From NCBI RefSeq assembly GCF_014077095.1, contig NZ_JACGVG010000025.1, forward strand, positions 62,001-126,000: a stretch of DNA of 64,000 nucleotides, read 5' to 3'. The notes under the pieces were generated by a model. The model saw only the letters and a program-made list of their open reading frames with translations. It was not told where the DNA came from and did not search any database. Made by a program: the position numbers and the translations under genes. Position 1 is the stretch's first letter; each line of letters opens with the position of its first letter. Below, in pieces: positions 18,286 through 26,848 of this stretch. Source of the DNA: Colwellia sp. MB02u-6 (lineage in GTDB: Bacteria; Pseudomonadota; Gammaproteobacteria; Enterobacterales; Alteromonadaceae).

Positions 18286-18739
18286 GCTAAGACATAAAAA
18301 AACCTAAGCAGCTTATTTAAAGGCTTTTCAGGCTTATCGAGGGTTAATTAACCTCATACATTGTTGGTTACTAGCGTTAAGCCAGTGACACCTTGTGTCT
18401 TGTACGTAAGTATTTACCACAACCTAGTCTAATATAGATGATCTTAAAGGAAACCCTTAGACTTATCAATATCAATGAGGAAGTATCACAGCGGCTATAA
18501 AGCAAATGAAATCAGATGATTGGAACGCAGCAATTAACATTTAAAGCACAAAAACTATTTGTGAACCTTAAGCTTACAATTGATGCAGAGTCATTTATTA
18601 TTAAAAATGAATAGAAGATAAAGCCTAGTTTGAAAAGTCAGATAATATTAAGCTTACATTTGTAGATTTAGATTTAGATAGTGATAGAAAAGAGTGGCTT
18701 AATGACGATAGTTCACTGCGTGCTAGTAATCAGATGATA
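18286..18739. other. Degenerate DNA upstream of the IS3 fossil
   Basis: No intact ORF. Short frames broken by stops are seen on the plus strand, possibly older parts of the same decayed insertion sequence, but I cannot match them. Confidence 0.35.
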
Positions 18740-18930
18740 TTTTGTTTGTGGAAGCAACGGCTACATTGGAAAAGTTACCAAACGCGCTCAGAGGCACAGC
18801 AAGACATATGGAATTACATAACGATGTGGTACAACAGCTATTGACTTCATTTGTACTTGGATTACCACAGTCCAAATTATTTTGAGTTAATTAACGTAGA
18901 ATTTAAAATGGTTCCTTGACTATGGTATCT
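18740..18930 (+). pseudogene. Remnant of an IS3-family transposase (OrfB C-terminus)
   Basis: In one plus-strand frame the translation reads LWKQRLHWKSYQTRSEAQQD, IWNYITMWYNSY, a stop, then LHLYLDYHSPNYFE. This matches the conserved end of IS3-type integrase cores (K-E-x-x-H/W-...-Y-x-T-R-E-E-A ... YIExFYNxxRxHSxLxYxSPxxFE). An in-frame TGA interrupts it, and no start or catalytic N-terminal part is intact. It is therefore a decayed insertion-sequence fossil in the gap between the LRR-kinase and the GGDEF-EAL gene. Confidence 0.7.
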
Positions 18931-19284
18931 GAATTTAGTTGACCATGCCATTATGTTTGTGTACGTTATGTTTCAAATAGCCGAAAACTGACAGTTACGG
19001 CTTAGTTTGAAAGGGTTACTACTGGCACATTCGAGACATTAAACTGTGGAGTAAAATACTATTTTAGATTAGGTTTTTACCAAAATTTTTGCTTAAAGAT
19101 CTTGTCATGTTTTTTGTTACGGCAATTTGATTAGTTAGCGATTTGTTCTTATCTTAAATAAACACCGTCATGTATTATTATTAAAAAACACCAAGATTAT
19201 GAAAGACATACAGTTATTGTTGATTTTGAAAGGTGAAATACTCACCAACTTTTAAAGGTGTTCAATTAGAGAAGGATACTAGGG
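18931..19284. other. Gene-free leader of the GGDEF-EAL gene
   Basis: 354 AT-rich bases with no ORF. A purine-rich ribosome-binding site (GAAGGATAC, about 19272-19280) precedes the ATG at 19285. Confidence 0.4.
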
Positions 19285-21657
19285 ATGGATACTAGCAGCT
19301 TTACCGCTTTACTCTACAATGCAGCGCTCTTAATTTCTTTAGGCGTTATTTACGATGCTCTGAATCTAGAATCTATCAAGAATAAAACCGTACGTGATTT
19401 AATATCCGGATTACTTGTCGGTATACTCGGTCTGGCAGTTATGAATACTTCATGGGAGTTGTCTCCTGGACTGTTCTTTGACACACGCTGGGTCCTTATC
19501 AGCCTTTGTGGTTTATTTTTTGGATTGGTACCAACCCTGATTGCCGCTGCTATGATGGTAAGCTTAAGGCTTTATATTGGTGGGGCAGGAGCGTTAGTAG
19601 GCTCCTTAGTTGTCATTATTCCTGGTTGCTTGGGTTATTTGTTAGCCTATACTTTGAAACAAAAAAAACTGACGCTTGATTGGTTAAAGTTATACGCATT
19701 CGGTATGCTGATTCAAATAGCAGTACTGTTTTGTATGCTTCTATTGCCCGAGCATGTGCGTTATCAAGTCATAAACGCGATTATGGCGCCCTTAATCTTC
19801 ATTTTCCCCGTTTGTACTATGTTAGTGGGCTTGGTACTAATGCGCCAACAAGATCGCCGTAAATCCGCACAGGACCTGATTGAAAGTCAAAAACTGTTAA
19901 ACCGCGAGCAAAGTATGTTGAGAGGCTTGATTGATTCATTACCTGATTTAATATCCTTTAAAGATGCTAAAGGACGTTACCTAGGCTGTAATCAGGTTTT
20001 TGAGAGGTACGTTGGTCTGACAGAGCAAGAGCTTAAGGGGAAAGTGGATCAAGAGCTCACGGGAGGTTTTAAAACCACAGTTAATGCAGGTCTTAATGAG
20101 CAAGAAATTATTGCTAGTGGAAAATTATATAGTCAAGATGAGTGGGTTGTTTATCCTGACGGAGCCAAGGTATTTCATGAAACTATCAAGAAAACCTTTG
20201 ATGGTTTAGATGGTACTCGTTACGGTTTAATGAGTGTTAGCAGAGATATTACAGAACGTAAAAGTTATGAAGAGCAAATTAAACAACTTGCTTTTTACGA
20301 TCCGCTAACTGGGCTTCCTAACCGTAGAATGTTGCAAGACAGATTGCAAATCATGATGGCAGCTAATTCTCGTGACGAACGATTTAGCGGACTTTTTTTT
20401 ATCGATCTTGATCACTTTAAAATCCTTAATGATACCCAAGGCCATAATATGGGCGATCAGTTACTCATTGCTGTTGCCGCTAGAATGAAAGAGACTCTTC
20501 GAGAGGGAGACCTTGTGGCTCGATTAGGGGGAGATGAGTTTGTTGCCATCATTGACAACCTTGGTGATGATGACGTGACTGCAAGTCATCTTGCCGATAG
20601 AATGGCTCAAAAAATACGACTGTCTATTTGTAAACCTTATAAATTATCTACCAAAGAAAATTTAGCCGGCAAAAATGAAATGATTTTTTACTGCACGCCC
20701 AGTATCGGCATCAGTATATTCAAATCAAATTTAACCTGTCAGGATGAGGTTCTAAAGCAAGCTGACGTTGCTATGTACCAGGCAAAAGCGGCAGGTAGAA
20801 ACACCATTCGTTTTTTCGATCCTGCCATGCAGATTGCATTAGAAAAAAACACTGCTATTCTAGCTGACCTTCGCCAAGCAATAGATAATGATGAGCTTGA
20901 ATTGCATTATCAAATTCAGATAGATGAAATTAAAGGCATTCAAGGTGCGGAAGTTTTGTTACGCTGGTTTCACCCAATACGAGGAATGGTTTCGCCACTT
21001 GACTTTATTTCTTTGGCAGAGGGGAGCGGCTTAATCATTCCAATAGGGTGTTGGGTTTTGAAGACTGCTTGTCAGCAACTTAAAGTATGGGAAAATACCC
21101 CTAACCGAGAGCATTGGCAGATATCGGTCAATGTTAGTGCCTTACAATTTCAACAAGACGATTTTGTGAACGTTGTAAAAGATATCATCTCTTCAAAGAA
21201 CATAAATCCGCGCTGTTTAAAACTGGAATTAACCGAAAGCATGGTGTTGGAGAATGTTGATATTATCATTGACAAAATGCGACAACTTAATCAACTCGGC
21301 ATTGAGTTTTCTTTGGATGATTTTGGCACAGGATACTCTTCTCTTTCATGTCTGAAACTATTACCACTGAAGCAATTAAAAATAGATCAATCTTTTGTTC
21401 GTGATATCACAACAGATCCTAATGATGCTGCAATCATACAAACAATTATTAACCTAGCTAGTAGCCTAAACTATGATGTAATAGCCGAAGGTGTTGAAAC
21501 CGATGAGCAGCGCCAGTTTTTGTTTAATAATGGGTGTAGTCAGTACCAAGGTTTCTTGTTTAGTCGTCCAGTGCCTATTACAGAGTTTGAGGAATTAGTT
21601 TGTTCCAATCCATTTAATTTTTCTCCAACTCTATACTATGAGGCGATAAAGCAGTAA
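19285..21657 (+). CDS. Membrane sensor diguanylate cyclase/phosphodiesterase (5TMR-LYT, PAS, GGDEF, EAL)
   Basis: A 790-residue inner-membrane c-di-GMP enzyme. Residues about 1-190 are six hydrophobic segments resembling the 5TM receptor domain of LytS-type sensors (GLFFGLVPTLIAAAMMVSLRL). Residues about 205-325 are a PAS domain (LIDSLPDLISFKDAKGRYLG). A GGDEF domain follows (RLGGDEF near 415) with an upstream RxxD inhibitory site (REGD). The C-terminal EAL domain begins near 530. Its signature is EVL rather than EAL, but VNVSA, LELTES, DDFGTGYSS, LKIDQSFV and AEGVE are all present, so it looks catalytically complete. The gene stands alone between an IS fossil and a repeat patch. Confidence 0.93.
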   Translation: MDTSSFTALLYNAALLISLGVIYDALNLESIKNKTVRDLISGLLVGILGLAVMNTSWELSPGLFFDTRWVLISLCGLFFGLVPTLIAAAMMVSLRLYIGGAGALVGSLVVIIPGCLGYLLAYTLKQKKLTLDWLKLYAFGMLIQIAVLFCMLLLPEHVRYQVINAIMAPLIFIFPVCTMLVGLVLMRQQDRRKSAQDLIESQKLLNREQSMLRGLIDSLPDLISFKDAKGRYLGCNQVFERYVGLTEQELKGKVDQELTGGFKTTVNAGLNEQEIIASGKLYSQDEWVVYPDGAKVFHETIKKTFDGLDGTRYGLMSVSRDITERKSYEEQIKQLAFYDPLTGLPNRRMLQDRLQIMMAANSRDERFSGLFFIDLDHFKILNDTQGHNMGDQLLIAVAARMKETLREGDLVARLGGDEFVAIIDNLGDDDVTASHLADRMAQKIRLSICKPYKLSTKENLAGKNEMIFYCTPSIGISIFKSNLTCQDEVLKQADVAMYQAKAAGRNTIRFFDPAMQIALEKNTAILADLRQAIDNDELELHYQIQIDEIKGIQGAEVLLRWFHPIRGMVSPLDFISLAEGSGLIIPIGCWVLKTACQQLKVWENTPNREHWQISVNVSALQFQQDDFVNVVKDIISSKNINPRCLKLELTESMVLENVDIIIDKMRQLNQLGIEFSLDDFGTGYSSLSCLKLLPLKQLKIDQSFVRDITTDPNDAAIIQTIINLASSLNYDVIAEGVETDEQRQFLFNNGCSQYQGFLFSRPVPITEFEELVCSNPFNFSPTLYYEAIKQ

Positions 21658-21679
21658 AGATGACCAATAAACGCCGAAT

Positions 21680-21835
21680 GAAATTAATAAGACACCCATA
21701 AATTAACAAAAGAAATTAATAAGACACCCATAAATTAACAAGACACCCATGATAACGAGCAGCCTAAAAATTAACAAGACACCCATGATAAGACACCCAA
21801 AATTAACAAGACACCCATGATAACGAGCAGCCCAA
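21680..21835 (+). repeat. Cluster of short direct repeats with core GACACCCA
   Basis: GACACCCA occurs six times (21691, 21723, 21742, 21778, 21792, 21810), mostly preceded by AATTAAYAA. Two copies extend to CACCCATGATAACGAGCAGCC. An inverted copy (TGGGTGTG) lies at 21861-21868. The core also matches the inverted repeats around the transposase gene at 22.7-23.7 kb. Confidence 0.85.
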
Positions 21836-22078
21836 AAAATAGTTTTGCGATTTATTACGATGGGTGTGATCTTCCCTCGCTTTAACGGACATCAAAATCT
21901 AACTATAGATGAGGTGTTCTATGCCCAAGTACAACAATCCAAGGCGAATGTTGACCAAGTCAATTCACACAAAAAAGGTATCTGGTTTACACTATTCATG
22001 CAAGATTAATGACTTTTTTATTTATCGATTTATTGACAATAAGCTTTGTAAAACTAATCGAACTACTAGAGTATTCCA
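21836..22078. other. Intergenic region after the repeat cluster
   Basis: No secure gene. A 35-codon frame starting at ATG 21920 (MPKYNNPRRM) faintly resembles the N-terminus of IS3-type OrfA proteins. A possible -35 element TTGACA lies at 22033-22038, upstream of the lipoprotein gene, but no good -10 follows. Confidence 0.35.
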
Positions 22079-22438
22079 ATGAAAATTAAATCCTTATTTT
22101 TTTTAGTATTCCCAATATTAATAGCGTGTGATGGTGGCAGTAGTAGTGAGATTAGTATCGAAGTGGTTATCTCAAATGGAAAACTACAATGCCAAGATAA
22201 TGCCATCCCTATTAGCACGACTAAAGGTTATCTAACTGATTCTGGGATATCAGTTAAGTCCGAAAAATGCGGAATTCATAAAGGGATTGATTTTCCCGCT
22301 GTTTGCTCTGGGGAAACAGGGCAGGTCCATATTTTCACTATTAATAAAAAAGATTTAAATGAGGCTGAAAATCTTGGATTTATTGAAAGCTCAACTTTCG
22401 AAGAAGGTTTTGAATTAGTAGAGTGTGACAGTTTATAA
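22079..22438 (+). CDS. Small putative lipoprotein of unknown function
   Basis: A 119-residue protein with a lipoprotein signal peptide: MKIKSLFFLVFPILIAC, cysteine at residue 17 in lipobox LIAC, followed by the flexible acidic DGGSSSE. The +2 residue is Asp, which in E. coli Lol sorting would keep it in the inner membrane. The mature part has five further cysteines (about residues 39, 64, 71, 88 in the body and one near the C-terminus, VECDS), so disulfides are possible. I do not recognise the family. It lies in an accessory region between repeats and a transposase gene, so it may be recently acquired. Confidence 0.6.
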   Translation: MKIKSLFFLVFPILIACDGGSSSEISIEVVISNGKLQCQDNAIPISTTKGYLTDSGISVKSEKCGIHKGIDFPAVCSGETGQVHIFTINKKDLNEAENLGFIESSTFEEGFELVECDSL

Positions 22439-22640
22439 AAATTACAATTAAAAGCGGTGTCAAATCATCCTGAGTTACAATAAGTTGCACGGTAAAAATG
22501 TGAAGTTGATTCAATCAATAATGCTCTTCTAAAAATAGCTTATAAATTGGACTATAATAATTAATTGGATTGCTAACTGATAAAGATTATACGCTCTTCA
22601 ATAAACTTTGACTGAAAAAAACTTATAAAAACTTATCAGG
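22439..22640. other. AT-rich gene-free stretch upstream of the transposase element
   Basis: No ORF or clear signal; TTATAAAAACTTAT-like near-palindromes lie at its right end. Confidence 0.3.
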
Positions 22641-22652
22641 CCACCCATAATA
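22641..22652 (+). repeat. Inverted repeat left of the transposase gene
   Basis: CCACCCATAATA, the exact reverse complement of TATTATGGGTGG at 23887-23898 on the other side of the gene. It shares its core with the repeat cluster at 21.7 kb. Confidence 0.65.
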
Positions 22653-22679
22653 GCATGGTTATATTTCCATCACTAAGCT

Positions 22680-22705
22680 AGACTTAATTTACCTTGATTA
22701 AGTCT
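22680..22705 (+). promoter_or_regulatory. Hairpin directly upstream of the transposase start
   Basis: AGACTTAAT 22680-22688 pairs with ATTAAGTCT 22697-22705, with an 8-base loop. It ends 10 bases before the preferred ATG. In IS200-type elements such leader hairpins keep transposase expression low; the same role here is inference. Confidence 0.5.
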
Positions 22706-22715
22706 GGTGATTATT

Positions 22716-23696
22716 ATGCCTAAGCCTCGCTCACAACAAATTAGTTTATTAGATACGCCCTTTTATCACATTTGCAGTCGCACAGTACGAAAAGCATTTT
22801 TGTGTGGGGTAGATAAGGAAACAGGCGCTAGTTATGAGCATAGACGGACATGGATTGAAAAACGTATTTTTCAATTAGCGCAGGTATTTGCTATCGATAT
22901 CTGTGCATATGCTGTAATGCATAATCACTTACATATCGTATTACATGTTGCTAGTGAGCAAGCGAAAAAGTGGTCAACTGCAGAGGTACTTCAGCGTTGG
23001 CACCAGCTATTCAACGGCACATTATTAACACAAAAATATCAAAATAAACAACCGCTTGATAAATTTCAACTGGCCATGGTTGAAAGCACTGCTGATATTT
23101 ATAAAAAACGTTTAATTGATATCAGTTGGTTTATGCGCTCGCTTAACGAACCCATAGCCCGACAAGCTAACCGAGAGGATAAGTGTACAGGGCACTTCTG
23201 GGAAGGGCGATTTAAATCTCAAGCACTGCTTGATGAGGGCGCTTTACTGTCGTGCATGGCTTATGTTGATTTAAACCCCGTACGCGCAGGTATTGCCGCT
23301 ACGCCAGAGCAATCAGATTTCACTAGTATTCAGTTACGGATAAAAGCCGCGATAAAAGGTGAGCAACCTGCGTCGTTAATGCCATTTACGGGCAATGAAC
23401 ATCAACATAAAACAACAGGTATTCGCTTTAGCCTCGCCGACTACTTATCACTTGTTGATGAAACTGGCCGTGTTCTTCGCGAAGATAAGCGTGGAGCCAT
23501 TAACCCCAAAACAGCGAATATACTTGTTAGGTTACACATAAGTAATGAAAGTTGGTTAAAACTCACCTCAGATTTTGAAGGTATATTTACGGGAGCAGTC
23601 GGTACAGCAGAGCATTTGTGTGAATTTAGTGAACATGTTGGCTTACAACGAACACATGGGTTAGCAAATGCTCAAGCCTGTTTGAATAGCGCTTAA
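22716..23696 (+). CDS. REP-associated tyrosine transposase-type protein (Y1_Tnp/IS200-like HUH family)
   Basis: A single-strand DNA transposase-like protein of 326 residues (start ATG 22716; an in-frame GTG at 22707 would add three). It has the HUH-type motif in MHNHLHIVLH (residues 68-77) and the RAYT hallmark GHFWEGRFKS ... CMAYVDLNPVRAG, which usually carries the motif tyrosine. The C-terminal ~130 residues (from ADYLSLVDETGR on) are an extra domain seen in longer members. RAYTs are generally single-copy genes associated with dispersed palindromes. Here inverted repeats flank the gene at 22641-22652 and 23887-23898, and a repeat cluster with the same core lies 0.8 kb upstream. Whether it moves DNA cannot be told from the sequence. 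Confidence 0.88.
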   Translation: MPKPRSQQISLLDTPFYHICSRTVRKAFLCGVDKETGASYEHRRTWIEKRIFQLAQVFAIDICAYAVMHNHLHIVLHVASEQAKKWSTAEVLQRWHQLFNGTLLTQKYQNKQPLDKFQLAMVESTADIYKKRLIDISWFMRSLNEPIARQANREDKCTGHFWEGRFKSQALLDEGALLSCMAYVDLNPVRAGIAATPEQSDFTSIQLRIKAAIKGEQPASLMPFTGNEHQHKTTGIRFSLADYLSLVDETGRVLREDKRGAINPKTANILVRLHISNESWLKLTSDFEGIFTGAVGTAEHLCEFSEHVGLQRTHGLANAQACLNSA

Positions 23697-23698
23697 TA

Positions 23699-23886
23699 TT
23701 CCTTATTAATTAGTTGACATTTATGATTACTTTAGGGTAATAAAATAAACTCGAATAAAATTCAATGCGTTGACGCAGATGAGTAGTAACGAGCAAACTT
23801 GGTAGTCATTTATTTTATAAAAGGGTATTTTAATCATTTTTTTAATCTTTGAGCGCAACAACTAATCAGCTATTATTTGCTGTCGT
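23699..23886. other. Gene-free stretch right of the transposase gene
   Basis: No ORF. A small ATTAC/GTAAT hairpin near 23724-23742 may end the transposase transcript. Confidence 0.3.
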
Positions 23887-23898
23887 TATTATGGGTGG
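23887..23898 (-). repeat. Inverted repeat right of the transposase gene
   Basis: TATTATGGGTGG. On the minus strand it extends as CACCCATAATAACGACAGC, close to CACCCATGATAACGAGCAGC in the upstream repeat cluster. Confidence 0.65.
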
Positions 23899-24060
23899 CA
23901 TAGTTTAATTGATCGATAGAAAATCTAATCCGAAACCTTGTTTGGCGTTTGTTAGCTAAGGTATTCTTTGTGGCATAAGTGAACAGCTATAGTTCGTTAA
24001 TATATAGCCATTATAATTACTACAATTTGAAGATAAATTTACTTTTTATAAATTATTTAA

Positions 24061-24124
24061 AGGCAATCTGGAAGTAACCGCAGCAGACGACTCGTGTGAC
24101 GAAGTGTGGCTGTTTGGATTGCCT
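24061..24124 (+). other. 64-base element closed by an 8-bp perfect inverted repeat
   Basis: AGGCAATC 24061-24068 pairs with GATTGCCT 24117-24124. Inside, ACTCGT-GTG-ACGAAGT gives a second, imperfect hairpin. The stretch is richer in GC than its surroundings, suggesting a structured RNA or small repeat. No promoter or family is recognised. Confidence 0.35.
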
Positions 24125-24293
24125 CCACCACAATGTATTTATCCCCCAAAGACTTCTTATAATCAGACTTATTTAGTTTAAAAGTCCGTCCGTAGTAAAT
24201 TGGTCATTCGTTGAAGGGAATTTCTTTAGATACCATCTACAAATCAATAAGAGATAGTTATTTAGATTAGCTGTAACATTTTTTTATGGAACA

Positions 24294-24325
24294 AAAAAGG
24301 GATAACATTTCTGTTATCCCTTTTT
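24294..24325 (-). terminator. Terminator of tRNA-Val
   Basis: A 14-bp perfect stem (AAAAAGGGATAACA / TGTTATCCCTTTTT, loop 4) lies just beyond the tRNA 3' end on the minus strand, followed by a T-run. Confidence 0.88.
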
Positions 24326-24333
24326 CTGTAATT

Positions 24334-24410
24334 TGGTGCTCGCTACTGGACTCGAACCAGTGACACCTTGCATGTCATGCAAGTACTCTAACCAACTGAG
24401 CTAAGCGAGC
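24334..24410 (-). tRNA. tRNA-Val (anticodon GAC)
   Basis: A 77-nt cloverleaf on the minus strand: acceptor GCTCGCT/AGCGAGC, anticodon arm CTTGC-ATGACAT-GCAAG with anticodon GAC, and T arm ACTGG-TTCGAGT-CCAGT. CCA is encoded. It is a single gene with its own terminator. Confidence 0.95.
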
Positions 24411-24632
24411 GTTATTTCTAAGTAAATTGTTGAGTGACTCAACGAAGCGCTATGTTAGCGATCTGTTTTAGCAAGTGCAAGCAGTTTTATCTAAAATATG
24501 ATGCGATTGCTGATTAATTCAGCACTGGGTGTTGTGCTTGCTTATTTAAGCAACAAATAGCTCAATAAAAGTTACCAGCTATTTTAAATAGTCTAAAGGT
24601 AAGGCTTTAGAGTACAGCGTTAAAACGTTCGA

Positions 24633-26009
24633 TTAACTTTCCAAGACGGCGTGTTGATCAAAGCGCTTTTGCACTATTTTTAAGCGCCAAGCCAGTAATA
24701 CGGCCGCTACTGTTAAGCCAGAAATAAAGCCTATCCAAAAACCATAAGGACCTGATGCTGGTGCTATCCAATCGGTTAAGCCCAGTATTGAACCAAAAGA
24801 CAAACCGACAACCCAGTAGGAAAAGAAGGTGATATACAAAATAGACGTTGTGTCTTTATAGCCACGAAGTGCACCCGCTGAAATAACTTGTATAGCATCG
24901 GAGAACTGAAATAAAGCGGCTAAAAGCATTAAGCTGGCAGCCAGTTCAAGTACTTTGGTATCTGCGGTGTAGATAGTGGCAATTTGTGTGCTGAACAATA
25001 AGGTAATGGCTGCGGTTACTACCGCAATAACCAGTCCTAAAATAACTGAATATCGGCAGAGTTCCTTAGCTTTTTCAAAGTTTTTATTACCCACTTCAAA
25101 ACCCACTTTTATGGTCACTGCCATCGCTAAACTTAATGGCACCATAAAAACCAAACCAGAAAAGTTAATAGCAATTTGGTGGCTGGCAACAACATTAGCG
25201 CCAAAGGGCACAAGTATTATGGCTACGGCGGCAAATAAGCTTACTTCAAAAAGTAATGAAAATGCTATGGGTGTGCCTAAAGCTAATATAATTTTAATTT
25301 CTGACCATTGTGGCCAATAGAATTTGCTAAACAATGGCGCATGTTTTAGATGTTTTGAAAAATAAGCATAGGCAAGCATGCCAAGGAACATTACCCAGTA
25401 AACAATAGCTGTGGCAATACCACAACCAGCACCACCTAGTGCAGGCATACCAAACTCACCATAAATAAAAATATAGTTGGCGGGTATGTTAATCAACAAG
25501 CCTAATATGCTAATGATCATGGTTGGGCGAGTAAAAGACAAACCTTCTGAATAATTACGCAAAACCAAATACAGACAATAGCCTGGGCCGCCCCAAACAA
25601 TGTAACCTAAATAGTCAAACATTAGATGTTTGAGTTTAGGCTCCATCGAAATAGAGTCGATTAACATAGGGGTGGCAATGTAGTAGAGAATAATGATGAT
25701 TATTGAGAAAAAAACCGCTATCCAAGCGGTTTGATAACTGGCTTTTGCCACTTGGTCAAACTGTTTGGCACCCGATAATTGCGAAACAATACTGGCCAAT
25801 GCCATCACAAGACCTGATATGGCTAAAATTAAGGGCAACCAGACACTGCTAGCTACGGCTACGGCGGCCATATCAGTGGCACTAACACGACCAGCCATAA
25901 CAGTATCGGCAAAACCCATTAAATTTTGGATCAATTGAGCGATTAAAATTGGGTAAGCCAATTTCATTAAATTTTTACTATTGGAAAAAAAACGATTAAT
26001 GTTCATCAA
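24633..26009 (-). CDS. norM: MATE family multidrug efflux transporter (NorM/MdtK-like)
   Basis: An inner-membrane Na+- or H+-driven drug exporter. The 458-residue protein has twelve hydrophobic segments. The N-terminus LMKLAYPILIAQLIQNLMGFADTVMAGRVS is characteristic of NorM/MdtK, and the two halves repeat this pattern (second half from IKIILALGTPIAFSLLFE). E. coli MdtK has 457 residues. It is divergent from the riboflavin synthase gene across 65 bases, the same neighbour as in E. coli. Substrates cannot be read from the sequence. Confidence 0.93.
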   Translation of the reverse strand: MMNINRFFSNSKNLMKLAYPILIAQLIQNLMGFADTVMAGRVSATDMAAVAVASSVWLPLILAISGLVMALASIVSQLSGAKQFDQVAKASYQTAWIAVFFSIIIIILYYIATPMLIDSISMEPKLKHLMFDYLGYIVWGGPGYCLYLVLRNYSEGLSFTRPTMIISILGLLINIPANYIFIYGEFGMPALGGAGCGIATAIVYWVMFLGMLAYAYFSKHLKHAPLFSKFYWPQWSEIKIILALGTPIAFSLLFEVSLFAAVAIILVPFGANVVASHQIAINFSGLVFMVPLSLAMAVTIKVGFEVGNKNFEKAKELCRYSVILGLVIAVVTAAITLLFSTQIATIYTADTKVLELAASLMLLAALFQFSDAIQVISAGALRGYKDTTSILYITFFSYWVVGLSFGSILGLTDWIAPASGPYGFWIGFISGLTVAAVLLAWRLKIVQKRFDQHAVLES

Positions 26010-26074
26010 AGCAATTATATCATTAGGTTATTCTTGCTAAGATAGCAAAAAGTAGAATATTTGTTGGATGATAT

Positions 26075-26692
26075 ATGTTTACAGGTATAGTGCAATCACA
26101 AGCTGATGTAATTGCGATAATGCGTAAAAATAATGCGATAAGATTAAAAATCTCGTTAGATTCTAGGCTAATAGCTAATCTTGAAATTGGTGCGAGTGTG
26201 GCGATAAATGGTGTTTGTTTGACGGCTGTTGAGTTTGGCCATCTAAGTGATCATAGTAGCTTTATAAGTTTTGATGTTATTGATGAAACGTTACGGGTGT
26301 CTAACCTTGCTGATATTAAATTGGGTACACAAGTTAATGTTGAGCGCTCGTTAAAGATTGGTGATGAAATCGGTGGTCATATGCTCAGTGGCCATGTTCA
26401 TACTCAAGCTGTTTTGGCTAATCGTATCGATAGTCAGGACAACTGCACGTTAAGTTTTATCTTAGCGCCTGAATACCAAAAATATGTATTTTCCAAAGGT
26501 TTTATCAGTATTAATGGCATTAGTTTAACGCTAGGTGCTGAAGTAGGAGAGTTATTTTCGGTCTACCTGATACCTGAAACTTTAGCGCGCACCAATTTAC
26601 AGAATGCGGTGATTGGCGATAAAGTGAATATTGAACTCGATCAACAAACCATGACGATTGTTGAAACCATTGAACGTATGAAACTAAGCTAA
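26075..26692 (+). CDS. ribE: Riboflavin synthase, alpha subunit
   Basis: Dismutates two 6,7-dimethyl-8-ribityllumazine molecules to riboflavin. At 205 residues it has the universal start MFTGIV and two tandem lumazine-binding domains (about 1-97 and 98-200). The second holds the substrate block GDEIGGHMLSGHVH, and KGFISINGISLTL matches the family's C-terminal half. It lies alone, divergent from norM as in E. coli, not in a rib operon. No FMN riboswitch is visible in the 65-base gap. Confidence 0.96.
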   Translation: MFTGIVQSQADVIAIMRKNNAIRLKISLDSRLIANLEIGASVAINGVCLTAVEFGHLSDHSSFISFDVIDETLRVSNLADIKLGTQVNVERSLKIGDEIGGHMLSGHVHTQAVLANRIDSQDNCTLSFILAPEYQKYVFSKGFISINGISLTLGAEVGELFSVYLIPETLARTNLQNAVIGDKVNIELDQQTMTIVETIERMKLS

Positions 26693-26770
26693 CATTAGTT
26701 TTGACGCGAGTATTTTTATACCCGAATGTGACTTGCTAGTACTTAACTAAAGTGCAGTTAATCGTTGTCG

Positions 26771-26812
26771 AGTAAATACCTAACAATGTTGCTTGATTGT
26801 TAGGTATTTACT
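26771..26812. terminator. Bidirectional terminator between ribE and the CPXCG gene
   Basis: A 16-bp perfect inverted repeat (AGTAAATACCTAACAA / TTGTTAGGTATTTACT) with a 10-base loop sits between the convergent genes. Confidence 0.75.
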
Positions 26813-26848
26813 TAAGAGGACAATAGTGATTTTTAATAAAACGACTGT

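Noticed and set aside
21680-21835. Repeat patch as a CRISPR array
   Set aside because: Repeat units are short, unequal in length and irregularly spaced, with no cas genes nearby.
21920-22026. Possible N-terminal remnant of an IS3 OrfA (MPKYNNPRRM)
   Set aside because: Only about ten residues resemble the family and the rest does not; too weak to call a pseudogene.
26010-26074. FMN riboswitch before ribE
   Set aside because: The gap is only 65 bases and lacks the RFN element pattern.
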